NCBI RefSeq assembly: GCF_000731675.1 | Contig: NZ_JMIT01000005.1 | Location: forward strand, 246,508-310,507 | DNA: 64,000 bases | Reading direction: 5' to 3' | Source: Pseudomonas capeferrum | Lineage (GTDB): Bacteria > Pseudomonadota > Gammaproteobacteria > Pseudomonadales > Pseudomonadaceae | Part shown: positions 35,482-43,318 of the stretch, in pieces | Layout of the letters: each line of letters opens with the position of its first letter | How positions within the stretch are numbered: the stretch's first letter is position 1 | Notes under the pieces: model-generated | Databases searched by the model: none | What the model saw: the letters and a program-made list of their open reading frames with translations, nothing else | Told to the model about the DNA's origin: nothing | Program-made: the position numbers and the translations under genes

Positions 35482-36666
35482 ATGTGGTACAACGGCCTGC
35501 TCGACTTGTCGGCCTGGCAACTGGTCGGCATCACACTGCTGATGACCCATGTGACCATCGTCAGCGTCACGGTTTACCTGCATCGCTACTCCGCGCACCG
35601 GGCCTTGGAGCTCAATGGCGCGCTCAAGCACTTCTTCCGCTTCTGGCTGTGGCTGACCACGGCGCAGAACACCCGCGAGTGGACCGCCGTCCACCGCAAG
35701 CACCACGCCAAGTGCGAAACCCCGGACGACCCGCACAGCCCGGTTCACAAGGGCTTGAGCACGGTCCTGCGCAAAGGCGCCGAACTCTACCGCGAAGAGG
35801 CGCGCAACCCCGAAACCTTGCGCATCTACGGCAAGAACTGCCCGGACGACTGGATCGAGCGCAACCTCTACTCGCGCTACAAGCTGGGCGGCATTGCCCT
35901 GCTGGCAGTGATCGACCTGCTGCTGTTCGGCACCCTCGGCATCACCGTCTGGGCGGTGCAGATGATGTGGATTCCGTTCTGGGCTGCCGGTGTGGTCAAC
36001 GGCCTTGGCCATGCGGTGGGCTACCGCAATTTCGAATGCCGTGACGCCGCCACCAACCTGGTGCCGTGGGGCATCGTCATCGGTGGCGAAGAGCTGCACA
36101 ACAACCACCACACCTACCCCAACTCGGCCAAGCTCTCGGTCAAGCGCTGGGAGTTCGACATGGGCTGGGCCTGGATCCGCCTGTTCTGCATGTTGCGCCT
36201 GGCCAAGGTGCAGCGCGTGGCACCGATCGCCCACCGGGTAGAAGGCAAGGCCAACCTGGACATGGACACCGCCATGGCCATCCTCAACAACCGCTTCCAG
36301 ATCATGGCCCAGTACCGCAAGCTGGTGATCGTCCCGCTGGTCCAGCAGGAACTGGCCAAAGTCGATGCGTCGGTACGCCACCGCTTCCGCCGCGCCAAGC
36401 GCCTGCTGTCGCGCGAGACCAGCCTGCTGGAGGACCGCCACCACGTACGCATCGAGTCGCTGCTCGCACACAGCCAGGCGCTCAAGGTCATCTACGAAAA
36501 GCGCCTGGCCTTGCAGCAAATCTGGGCGCGCACCAGCGCCAATGGCCACGACATGCTCGCCGCCATGAAGGACTGGGTGCACGAGGCCGAAGCCAGCGGT
36601 ATTCACGCCCTGCACGACTTCGCCGCACAGCTCAAGACCTACTCCCTGCGCCCCACCGGCGCCTGA
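35482..36666 (+). CDS. desA: Delta-9 fatty acid desaturase
   Basis: A 394-residue integral membrane di-iron desaturase acting on fatty acyl chains of membrane lipids. The three histidine boxes are YLHRYSAHR, HRKHHAKC and EELHNNHHTYP, and hydrophobic segments flank them. P. aeruginosa DesA is the named relative; DesA there places double bonds in phospholipid acyl chains aerobically. I chose the ATG at 35482 (MWYNGLLDLS...), with GAGGG 11 bases upstream. An in-frame GTG at 35458 would add 8 residues. Confidence 0.93.
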   Translation: MWYNGLLDLSAWQLVGITLLMTHVTIVSVTVYLHRYSAHRALELNGALKHFFRFWLWLTTAQNTREWTAVHRKHHAKCETPDDPHSPVHKGLSTVLRKGAELYREEARNPETLRIYGKNCPDDWIERNLYSRYKLGGIALLAVIDLLLFGTLGITVWAVQMMWIPFWAAGVVNGLGHAVGYRNFECRDAATNLVPWGIVIGGEELHNNHHTYPNSAKLSVKRWEFDMGWAWIRLFCMLRLAKVQRVAPIAHRVEGKANLDMDTAMAILNNRFQIMAQYRKLVIVPLVQQELAKVDASVRHRFRRAKRLLSRETSLLEDRHHVRIESLLAHSQALKVIYEKRLALQQIWARTSANGHDMLAAMKDWVHEAEASGIHALHDFAAQLKTYSLRPTGA

Positions 36667-36808
36667 AGGCCATTGATCGGCACGCCCTGCTGTCAGGGTG
36701 TGCCGCTCGGAACTTCCCCCTCTGGTTTCGACTCCAACCCGGCACATCGCCCGCGTGGCGGGCCTGATGCCGGCCGCACGCTTCCTTGTCGAGACTCGCT
36801 CCGTGCAC

Positions 36809-37798
36809 ATGGCCAAAAAATTTCCAACATCGCTGCCCGGCACCCCACGTCCAGAAGCCGCCCAAACCTTGCTGGCCCTGCTTCACGCCCAAGGCGAAGT
36901 CGCGCGCCTGAGTGAGCGCGAACAGCTGTTCAGTTCATTGCTCGACAGCGTCAACGCCGTGCTTTGGGCGTTCGACTGGGAAGCCCGCCAGGTGCTGTAC
37001 GTCAGCCCTGCCTACGAACGCATCTTTGGCCGCCCGGCCAGCCTGGTGCTGGCCGACTACAACGAGTGGCGCGACAGCATCTACCCCGACGACCTCGAAT
37101 ACGCCGAGCGCAGCCTGGCCCAGGTGCTGCTCAAAGGTTCGGTGGAAGACCGCGAGTACCGCATCCTCAATGCCGAAGGCCAGGTGCGCTGGCTGAGCGA
37201 CAAGTGCTACATCAACCAGCAGCGCGAGGGCGAGCAGCGGGTGATCGTTGTCGGCATCGCCGAGGACATCACCGAGAAGAAGCAGCTTGAAGGCGAACTG
37301 CATCGCCTGGCCACCACCGACGTGCTGACCCAAAGCAGCAACCGCCGGCACTTCTTCGAATGCGCCCAACAGGCGTTCGAAAGCGCCCGCGAGGACGGCA
37401 CGCCCCTGGCATTCCTGCTGCTGGATATCGACGACTTCAAGCAGGTCAATGACAGTTACGGCCACCAGGAAGGCGACCAGGTACTGCAGCGCATCGCTGA
37501 CAGCGGCAAAGCCGTGCTACGCCGGGGCGACCAGTTCGGGCGTATTGGTGGCGAGGAGTTTGCGGCAGTGTTCCCTGGCTGCAATGCGCAGGTGGCAGAG
37601 CAGATTGCCGAGCGTTTGCAACGCGAGATCCAACGGCTGAGTTTCAGCCATGGCGATCACGAATATGGTGTGACCGTGAGCCAGGGGCTGACGGCGTTGA
37701 GCGACGAGGACGAGTCCCTGGACAGCCTGTTCGCCCGCGCCGATGCGGCGATGTACCGGGCCAAACGCCAGGGGAAGAACCAGATCGTACGGGGGTAG
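36809..37798 (+). CDS. PAS-GGDEF diguanylate cyclase
   Basis: A 329-residue soluble protein. A PAS/PAC sensor domain (about residues 40-158) is followed by a GGDEF domain. The active site is intact as GGEEF (247-251). An inhibitory I-site RxxD (Arg238-Asp241) lies exactly five residues before it, so product inhibition by c-di-GMP is expected. The usual TDxLTGLxNRR start reads TDVLTQSSNRR here. No membrane segment or signal peptide is visible. The start is uncertain: in-frame ATGs at 36767 and 36698 would lengthen it. Confidence 0.87.
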   Translation: MAKKFPTSLPGTPRPEAAQTLLALLHAQGEVARLSEREQLFSSLLDSVNAVLWAFDWEARQVLYVSPAYERIFGRPASLVLADYNEWRDSIYPDDLEYAERSLAQVLLKGSVEDREYRILNAEGQVRWLSDKCYINQQREGEQRVIVVGIAEDITEKKQLEGELHRLATTDVLTQSSNRRHFFECAQQAFESAREDGTPLAFLLLDIDDFKQVNDSYGHQEGDQVLQRIADSGKAVLRRGDQFGRIGGEEFAAVFPGCNAQVAEQIAERLQREIQRLSFSHGDHEYGVTVSQGLTALSDEDESLDSLFARADAAMYRAKRQGKNQIVRG

Positions 37799-38046
37799 TT
37801 AGGTGAAATCTTTCTCGCCTGCGACACGCTCAGAGTCGCGATTGAAATTCCACAAAACAATACATAGATCGCTGTAGGAAACTTCTGAAAAACCAAGTCT
37901 ATTAATATAACAACAAAAGTTCTTACAGTGATTCAGCGGTGTCGCGTGGGAAAAATCTAAAATTAATTCCTGAGCACCACTGAGCAAACAACTGCTTAAT
38001 ACCATGTGACATCATCAAGCCTGTCGTAAAGGTCTCTAGGTGACAC
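37799..38046. other. AT-rich gap before the PemK-like gene
   Basis: These 248 bases are much richer in A and T than the neighbours and contain no convincing gene. A short minus-strand frame is present but has no ribosome binding site or recognisable protein. AGG at 38038-38040 is the likely binding site for the next gene. The composition suggests the patch to 38520 was acquired. Confidence 0.5.
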
Positions 38047-38502
38047 ATGGCTATCAAATTCGAGCCGAGGGTAGGGCAAATACTGGAATGCAATTATGGG
38101 GAGTACAGGATCGGTAGATCAGCAGCGGATCCCCCCTGCCTTTACGATTTCCGCTTGAAACCTGAAATGGTAAAAAATCGACTGGTGGTGGTCCTTAATG
38201 GCAAAATCGATTCCAACGCGTGCATTGTGGTGCCGCTCTCGTCCACAAGAGATGCCGGAAAGCTGAGTCGAGGGTGGCATGTAGAGATACCTGCACACCT
38301 GATTGAAGAGCTGCCTTACTTCAAACAACGAATCCGCTGGGCAAAATCTGACTTGGTGGCGCAAGTGAGCAGAGAGCGCTTGTTTAAACCCAGACAGATT
38401 GGGCGGGGTCATCTTGACCTGATACTGACTCGCGAAGTTGTGGAACATCTACAACGCGCCGTGATCAAAGTCATGAATGCAGCATCCTTACTCAAGATTT
38501 GA
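38047..38502 (+). CDS. PemK/MazF-superfamily protein (YifN-like), orphan
   Basis: A 151-residue protein with the fold signature of the PemK/MazF superfamily. It has an N-terminal GQILECNYGEY, the central KPEMVKNRLVVVLNGK (the P-EM-K-RPVVVL pattern), then CIVVPLSSTRDAGK, and a tryptophan-containing strand. It most resembles the YifN branch, which is less studied than classical MazF ribonucleases. No antitoxin gene is adjacent on either side. Codon use is less GC-rich than nearby genes, suggesting transfer. An RNase role is possible but not shown. Confidence 0.7.
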   Translation: MAIKFEPRVGQILECNYGEYRIGRSAADPPCLYDFRLKPEMVKNRLVVVLNGKIDSNACIVVPLSSTRDAGKLSRGWHVEIPAHLIEELPYFKQRIRWAKSDLVAQVSRERLFKPRQIGRGHLDLILTREVVEHLQRAVIKVMNAASLLKI

Positions 38503-38580
38503 CAACAACAGCCTTCTCGATTATCGTGCCCACGTAGCCCTTAGAGGCACTTAGCGTTTTATTCCCCTTGAGGGACCTGC

Positions 38581-38604
38581 AAAACCCAGCCTAGGCTGGG
38601 TTTT
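38581..38604 (+). terminator. Intrinsic terminator after the PemK-like gene
   Basis: AAAACCCAGCC and GGCTGGGTTTT form an almost loop-free palindrome ending in TTTT. It lies 78 bases after the PemK-like stop and can act in both directions. Confidence 0.8.
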
Positions 38605-38676
38605 GTCATTTCAGGCAGACCCCGAACGGGTGCAAGCGTGAACCCAGAGGGCGGTTCATGCGGCTTTCTCATGATC

Positions 38677-39939
38677 TCAGGTATCCGCCCCATTTTCGTC
38701 CGCAGGTGATTCTTCACCCTGCGGCTTCACCTCAGGGTTTTCCACCTTGCGCAACCGGCTCAGCTCCGGCAAGCCGATCTTCAGCAGCCGCGCAGTCTTG
38801 TTACTGGCAACCGGCTCCAACCCATGACCCGCCGGCAGCCGCGACAATTGCCCGGCCAGGTTCATCGCCAGGATCTCCCGCGAATACACGCCACCGCCCA
38901 GTTGGTAAACCGCCGCGATCAATTCGCGCAGCGCCAGTGGCAAGCGCCAGCGCGTGCGCAATGCCGAACCAAACGCTGCGCCGTATTCATCCAGTGACTG
39001 CTGCACCCTGCCCTCGTCCAGCTCCCCACCGGCCAGGCGCCACTCCTGCAGGCAACGCAACACCGCCAGGTCACCCAGGCAGTGCAGCAGCCCCGCGCAG
39101 TAGCAACGCCCTTCGTCCAGTTCGAGCCTGCGCGCCAGGCTGCGACCGTATTCGGCACAGTGCAGCGAGAGGTTCCAGTAGTGGGCCGCATGCTGCGCCA
39201 GCAGCGGGTCACTCAGCCGTGCGCTGCGCTTGAGCGTCATGCCCAGGATCAGGTTCATGCTCTGGGTACTGCCAAGCTTGTTCAACGCCTGCAGCAAGGT
39301 CTGCACGGGCGCATCGCGGTGCAGGGCAGCGCTGTTGGCGGCGGCGATCAGCACCGCAGTGACCTGCGGGTCGTTGCGCACTTCCTCCTCGAGCACCTTC
39401 AGGTTCAGGCCCTGGGGGTTCAGCGCCCGCTTGATCGCCACCTGCACATCGGCCAGCAGCGGCCCACCATCGGCGGTAGCGCGGCGCTGTTCCAGGTAAC
39501 CAGGCAGGCTGGCACCCGGCTGCAAGTGCGGCACCGGGCAGGCGATTTCCTCGCCCACGGCCAGCAGCAGCTCTTCAAGACGCTTGCGCAGGTTTTCCAG
39601 GTTCAGTGGCTTGCTCAGATAAGCCGTGGGGTGCAACGGCAACGCCTCGCGCACACTGGCGCTGTCGCTGCGGTTGCTCATCAGAATGAACGGCAACCCA
39701 GGGCCCTTGGCGCGCACCTTGCGCAGCAGGTCGAGGCCATCGACGCCGGCCAGCTCACGCGCAGCGATGATCAGGTCGGGCTTGCTCGATAGCGCGGTCA
39801 GTGCCTGCGAGCCGTCGGCGCAGACCTGCAGCCGGGCATCGCAACGCACGCTGAGCAGCATCTCCTTGAGCATGTCACGCACCCACGGGTCGCCTTCGAC
39901 TATCAATACGCAAGGTGGGGTGGGGTCTACAGCGCTCAT
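38677..39939 (-). CDS. HDOD-domain regulator with degenerate receiver domain
   Basis: A 420-residue cytoplasmic protein. Residues 8-125 have the receiver fold (CVLIVEGDPWVRDML..., switch lysine Lys110 in YLSKP). The phospho-acceptor aspartate position is Ala60 in PDLIIAARELAGVDG, so phosphorylation at the usual site is unlikely. The remainder is an HDOD domain (VLEEEVRNDPQVTAVLIAAANSA..., GSTQSMNLILGMTLKR), a family found in signalling and motility control. I chose the ATG at 39939, with AGGAG upstream. The C-terminal tail is acidic and variable. Confidence 0.87.
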   Translation of the reverse strand: MSAVDPTPPCVLIVEGDPWVRDMLKEMLLSVRCDARLQVCADGSQALTALSSKPDLIIAARELAGVDGLDLLRKVRAKGPGLPFILMSNRSDSASVREALPLHPTAYLSKPLNLENLRKRLEELLLAVGEEIACPVPHLQPGASLPGYLEQRRATADGGPLLADVQVAIKRALNPQGLNLKVLEEEVRNDPQVTAVLIAAANSAALHRDAPVQTLLQALNKLGSTQSMNLILGMTLKRSARLSDPLLAQHAAHYWNLSLHCAEYGRSLARRLELDEGRCYCAGLLHCLGDLAVLRCLQEWRLAGGELDEGRVQQSLDEYGAAFGSALRTRWRLPLALRELIAAVYQLGGGVYSREILAMNLAGQLSRLPAGHGLEPVASNKTARLLKIGLPELSRLRKVENPEVKPQGEESPADENGADT

Positions 39940-40032
39940 GGCCAACTCCTGAATATCCCTGACACGCAATCCGTCGCAGCTTCCTGGGCAAGTCCTGCGT
40001 CAACCATAGCGCCCCTCAGGTTTTCTGGGCAC

Positions 40033-40060
40033 AAAAAAAACCCGCCGAAGCGGGTTTTTT
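40033..40060. terminator. Intrinsic terminator of gabT (bidirectional shape)
   Basis: A short CCCG/CGGG stem flanked by A-runs on the left and T-runs on the right (AAAAAACCCG...CGGGTTTTTT). It is placed 16 bases beyond the gabT stop. Confidence 0.88.
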
Positions 40061-40075
40061 CAGAAGCGCGTCACA

Positions 40076-41353
40076 TTAGGCGAGTTCAGCGAAGCACTCT
40101 TCGATGATGGCCAGGCCTTTGTCCAGCAGCGCGTCTTCGGCGGTCAGCGGGACCAGGATACGCAGGACGTTGCCGTAGGTGCCGCACGACAGCAGGATCA
40201 GACCCTTGTCACGTGCCTTGGCAACTACTTGGCCAACGGCAGCGGCATTCGGGGTGTGAGTGCCTTTCTCGAAGACTTCGACAGCAATCATCGAGCCCAT
40301 ACCACGGATGTCACCGATGATCGGGTTTTTGTCCTGGATCTTGCGCAGGCCGGCAACCAGGTGCTCGCCAACGGCCTTGCTGCGGTCCAGCAGTTTTTCT
40401 TCTTCGAACACTTGGATCACGGCCAGGGCCGCGGCGCAAGCGATCGGCGAACCGGCGTAGGTGCCGCCCAGGCCACCTGGGGCGATGGCGTCCATGTACT
40501 CGGCCTTGCCGCACACACCGGCCAGCGGGAAGCCGCCAGCGATCGACTTGGCGAAGGTGGTCAGGTCAGGCGCGACGCCCATCTGCTCCATGGCGAAGAA
40601 GGTGCCAGTACGGCCAGCGCCGGTCTGTACTTCGTCGGCGATCAGCAGGATGCCGTGCTGGTCGCACAGGGCGCGCAGGCGCTGCATCAGCTCTTTCGGC
40701 GCCGGCAGGAAGCCACCTTCACCCTGAACAGGCTCCAGGATGATCGCGGCGATGTCCTTAGGCTCGGCATCGTTCTTGAAGATGCGCTCGACCGAAGCGA
40801 TGGCGTCGTCGACGCTCACACCGTGCAGTTCGTTCGGGAACAGTGCGCGGAAGATGCCGCCTGGCATCAGTCCCATGCCAGCGGAGTACGGCACAACCTT
40901 GCCGGTCAGGCCCAGGGTCATCATGGTACGGCCGTGGTAAGCGCCGGTGAAGGCGATCACGCCAGCACGGCCAGTGGCCGCACGGGCGATCTTGACGGCG
41001 TTTTCAACGGCTTCGGAGCCGGTGGTGACCAGCAGGGTCTTCTTGTCGAAGTTGCCTGGGACCAGCTTGTTGATCTTCTCGCACAGCTCTACGTAGGGTT
41101 CGTAGGCCAGCACCTGGAAGCAGGTGTGGCTGACTTTGGTCAGCTGTTCTTGCACAGCTGCAACCACTTTCGGGTGCAGGTGGCCGGTGTTCAGTACAGC
41201 GATGCCGCCGGCGAAGTCGATCAGTTCGCGGCCTTCAACGTCGATCACGGTCGAGTTCTTCGCGGTATCAACGAAGATCGGGTGAATTTGGCCGACGCCA
41301 CGTGGGACGGCAGCTACACGGCGTTGCATCAAGGATTCGTTGGTCTTGCTCAT
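40076..41353 (-). CDS. gabT: 4-aminobutyrate aminotransferase
   Basis: A 425-residue class III PLP aminotransferase converting GABA and 2-oxoglutarate to succinate semialdehyde and glutamate. The PLP lysine is Lys269 in TTFAKSIAGGFP, and the cofactor-binding IADEVQTGAGRTGTF and TGSEAVENAVK motifs are intact. It is downstream of gabD on the same strand, so the two steps of GABA breakdown are co-located. GAGGG precedes the ATG. Confidence 0.95.
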   Translation of the reverse strand: MSKTNESLMQRRVAAVPRGVGQIHPIFVDTAKNSTVIDVEGRELIDFAGGIAVLNTGHLHPKVVAAVQEQLTKVSHTCFQVLAYEPYVELCEKINKLVPGNFDKKTLLVTTGSEAVENAVKIARAATGRAGVIAFTGAYHGRTMMTLGLTGKVVPYSAGMGLMPGGIFRALFPNELHGVSVDDAIASVERIFKNDAEPKDIAAIILEPVQGEGGFLPAPKELMQRLRALCDQHGILLIADEVQTGAGRTGTFFAMEQMGVAPDLTTFAKSIAGGFPLAGVCGKAEYMDAIAPGGLGGTYAGSPIACAAALAVIQVFEEEKLLDRSKAVGEHLVAGLRKIQDKNPIIGDIRGMGSMIAVEVFEKGTHTPNAAAVGQVVAKARDKGLILLSCGTYGNVLRILVPLTAEDALLDKGLAIIEECFAELA

Positions 41354-41470
41354 AATGCCCTCATTGCGCCGATCGGAATGGCGCTTTTATTCGGGGGTGG
41401 CTGGGAGTGCTCGCGCACAGTATTCGTTGATCGACTGCCGTGAACGCCCTGGCCACCAGGTATTGCATGT

Positions 41471-41510
41471 AAAAAAGGCCAGCGAGACGTCGCTCTCGCG
41501 CCCCGCTGGC
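41471..41510 (-). terminator. Intercistronic hairpin with U-run between gabD and gabT
   Basis: On the minus strand GCCAGCG (41510-41504) pairs with CGCTGGC (41484-41478) and is followed by CTTTTTT. An alternative inner stem GCGAGA/TCTCGC competes. It could end part of the gabD transcripts before gabT. Confidence 0.55.
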
Positions 41511-41535
41511 AGAGGTAAAGCCTTTTAACCGGTGA

Positions 41536-42978
41536 TCAGACGCTGATGCACAGGTATTTGATTTCGAGGTAGTCCTCGATACCGTATTTGGAACCTTCGC
41601 GGCCCAGGCCCGAAGCCTTGATGCCGCCGAACGGCGCGACTTCGTTGGAGATCAGGCCGGTGTTGATGCCGACCATGCCGTATTCCAGGGCCTCGGCAAC
41701 ACGGAACACACGGCTCATGTCACGGGCGTAGAAGTACGAAGCCAGGCCGAACTCGGTGTCGTTGGACATGGCGATGACTTCGGCTTCGTCCTGGAAGCGG
41801 AACAGCGGCGCCAACGGGCCGAAGGTCTCTTCCTTGGCGACAGCAGCAGTCTTCGGCACGTTGACCAGGATGGTCGGCTCGAAGAAGTTGCCTTCGATCA
41901 GCTTGCCACCGGCCAGCACCTTGGCGCCTTTGGCGACCGCGTCTTCGATGTGCTCCTGGACCTTGGCGACAGCCTTGCCGTCGATCAGCGGGCCGGTGGT
42001 GGTGCCGTCTTCCAGACCGTTACCGATCTTCAGCTTGGCCACTGCGGCGGCCAGCTTCTCGGCGAACGCGTCGTACACGCCGTCCTGCACGTAGATACGG
42101 TTGGCGCAGACGCAGGTCTGGCCGTTGTTGCGGTACTTGGAGATGATCGCGCCCTCGACGGCCTTGTCCAGGTCGGCGTCGTCGAACACGATGAACGGGG
42201 CGTTGCCGCCCAGCTCCAGGGAAACCTTCTTGATGTCCTTGGCGCATTCTTGCATCAGCTGGCGACCGATTTCGGTCGAGCCGGTGAAGGACAGTTTGCG
42301 TACCAGGGAGTTGCCGGTCAGCTCGCCGCCGACTTCGCCAGCGCTGCCGGTGACGACGCTCAGCACGCCAGCCGGAATACCGGCACGGTGAGCCAGCTCG
42401 ACCAGGGCCAGGGCGGAGTACGGGGTCTGCGAAGCAGGCTTGAGCACCATGGTGCAGCCCGCGGCCAGGGCCGGGCCGGCTTTACGGGTGATCATCGCCG
42501 CCGGGAAGTTCCACGGGGTAATGGCCGCGGTAACGCCGATTGGCTGCTTGATGACGATCAGGCGCTTGTCGGGCTGGTGGCCCGGGATGGTGTCACCGTA
42601 GACGCGCTTGGCTTCTTCGGCGAACCACTCGATGAACGAGGCCGCGTAGGCGATTTCGCCCTTGGCTTCGGCCAGTGGCTTGCCTTGCTCGGTGGTCATC
42701 AGGCGAGCCAGGTCATCCTGGTTCTCGATCATCAGTTCGAACCAACGACGCAGCTTGGCCGAACGCTCTTTGGCGGTCAGGGCACGCCAGGCCGGCAGGG
42801 CCTTGTCGGCGGCTTCGATGGCGCGGCGGGTTTCCGCGGTGCCCATCTTCGGCACGGTACCGATGACTTCGCCGGTGGCCGGGTTGGTCACCTTGATGGT
42901 CTGGCCATTGTCCGCATCCAGCCACTCACCATTGATATAGGCTTGCTGGCGGAACAACTGAGCGTCTTTGAGCTGCAT
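41536..42978 (-). CDS. gabD: Succinate-semialdehyde dehydrogenase
   Basis: A 480-residue NAD(P)-dependent aldehyde dehydrogenase oxidising succinate semialdehyde to succinate. Catalytic Cys289 lies in NNGQTCVCANR and Glu255 in SLELGGNAP. I chose the ATG at 42978 (MQLKDAQLFRQQ), with GGGAAG upstream. An in-frame ATG at 43017 would add 13 atypical residues. It is upstream of gabT with 182 bases between them. Confidence 0.95.
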   Translation of the reverse strand: MQLKDAQLFRQQAYINGEWLDADNGQTIKVTNPATGEVIGTVPKMGTAETRRAIEAADKALPAWRALTAKERSAKLRRWFELMIENQDDLARLMTTEQGKPLAEAKGEIAYAASFIEWFAEEAKRVYGDTIPGHQPDKRLIVIKQPIGVTAAITPWNFPAAMITRKAGPALAAGCTMVLKPASQTPYSALALVELAHRAGIPAGVLSVVTGSAGEVGGELTGNSLVRKLSFTGSTEIGRQLMQECAKDIKKVSLELGGNAPFIVFDDADLDKAVEGAIISKYRNNGQTCVCANRIYVQDGVYDAFAEKLAAAVAKLKIGNGLEDGTTTGPLIDGKAVAKVQEHIEDAVAKGAKVLAGGKLIEGNFFEPTILVNVPKTAAVAKEETFGPLAPLFRFQDEAEVIAMSNDTEFGLASYFYARDMSRVFRVAEALEYGMVGINTGLISNEVAPFGGIKASGLGREGSKYGIEDYLEIKYLCISV

Positions 42979-43318
42979 GTCGGCTTCCCGAATTGTTGAT
43001 TGTTGAAAAGCGCCCAAAGCAGGGCATCGAGCGTTTGAAATCTCAAACGAATGCTAAGCGGCTGCTGGGGTGTAGGACAATAGGCTGTTCGAAAAAAAGA
43101 ACGAATGGTTGAACAGCCCATCTGAAATCGCCCGCAGAACGGCCGCTACAGGGTAGACGATCGGGCGGGGAGAAATGTGAAAGGGGGGTGTTTGGCGTGA
43201 GATTTTCAGCGCCTGTGAGATCGAGCGCCGCGCGGGCGGCGCTCGATTTGCGCCCCACCTCAAAACCCAAGGCAAGCGCCCGAAAGCCACACCTCTCTGA
43301 TCACAAAACGATCAAACC
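42979..43318. promoter_or_regulatory. gabD upstream region with strong hairpin
   Basis: These 340 bases contain no convincing gene. They carry the gabD promoter and the 3' end of the astA transcript, both on the minus strand. A perfect 12-bp stem with a 4-base loop (43220-43231 with 43236-43247, arm ATCGAGCGCCGC) stands in the middle. No T-run follows it on the minus strand. Confidence 0.55.

Noticed and set aside
37799..38005. Small minus-strand frame as an antitoxin for the PemK-like gene
   Set aside because: It runs divergently, lacks a ribosome binding site and does not resemble any antitoxin fold.
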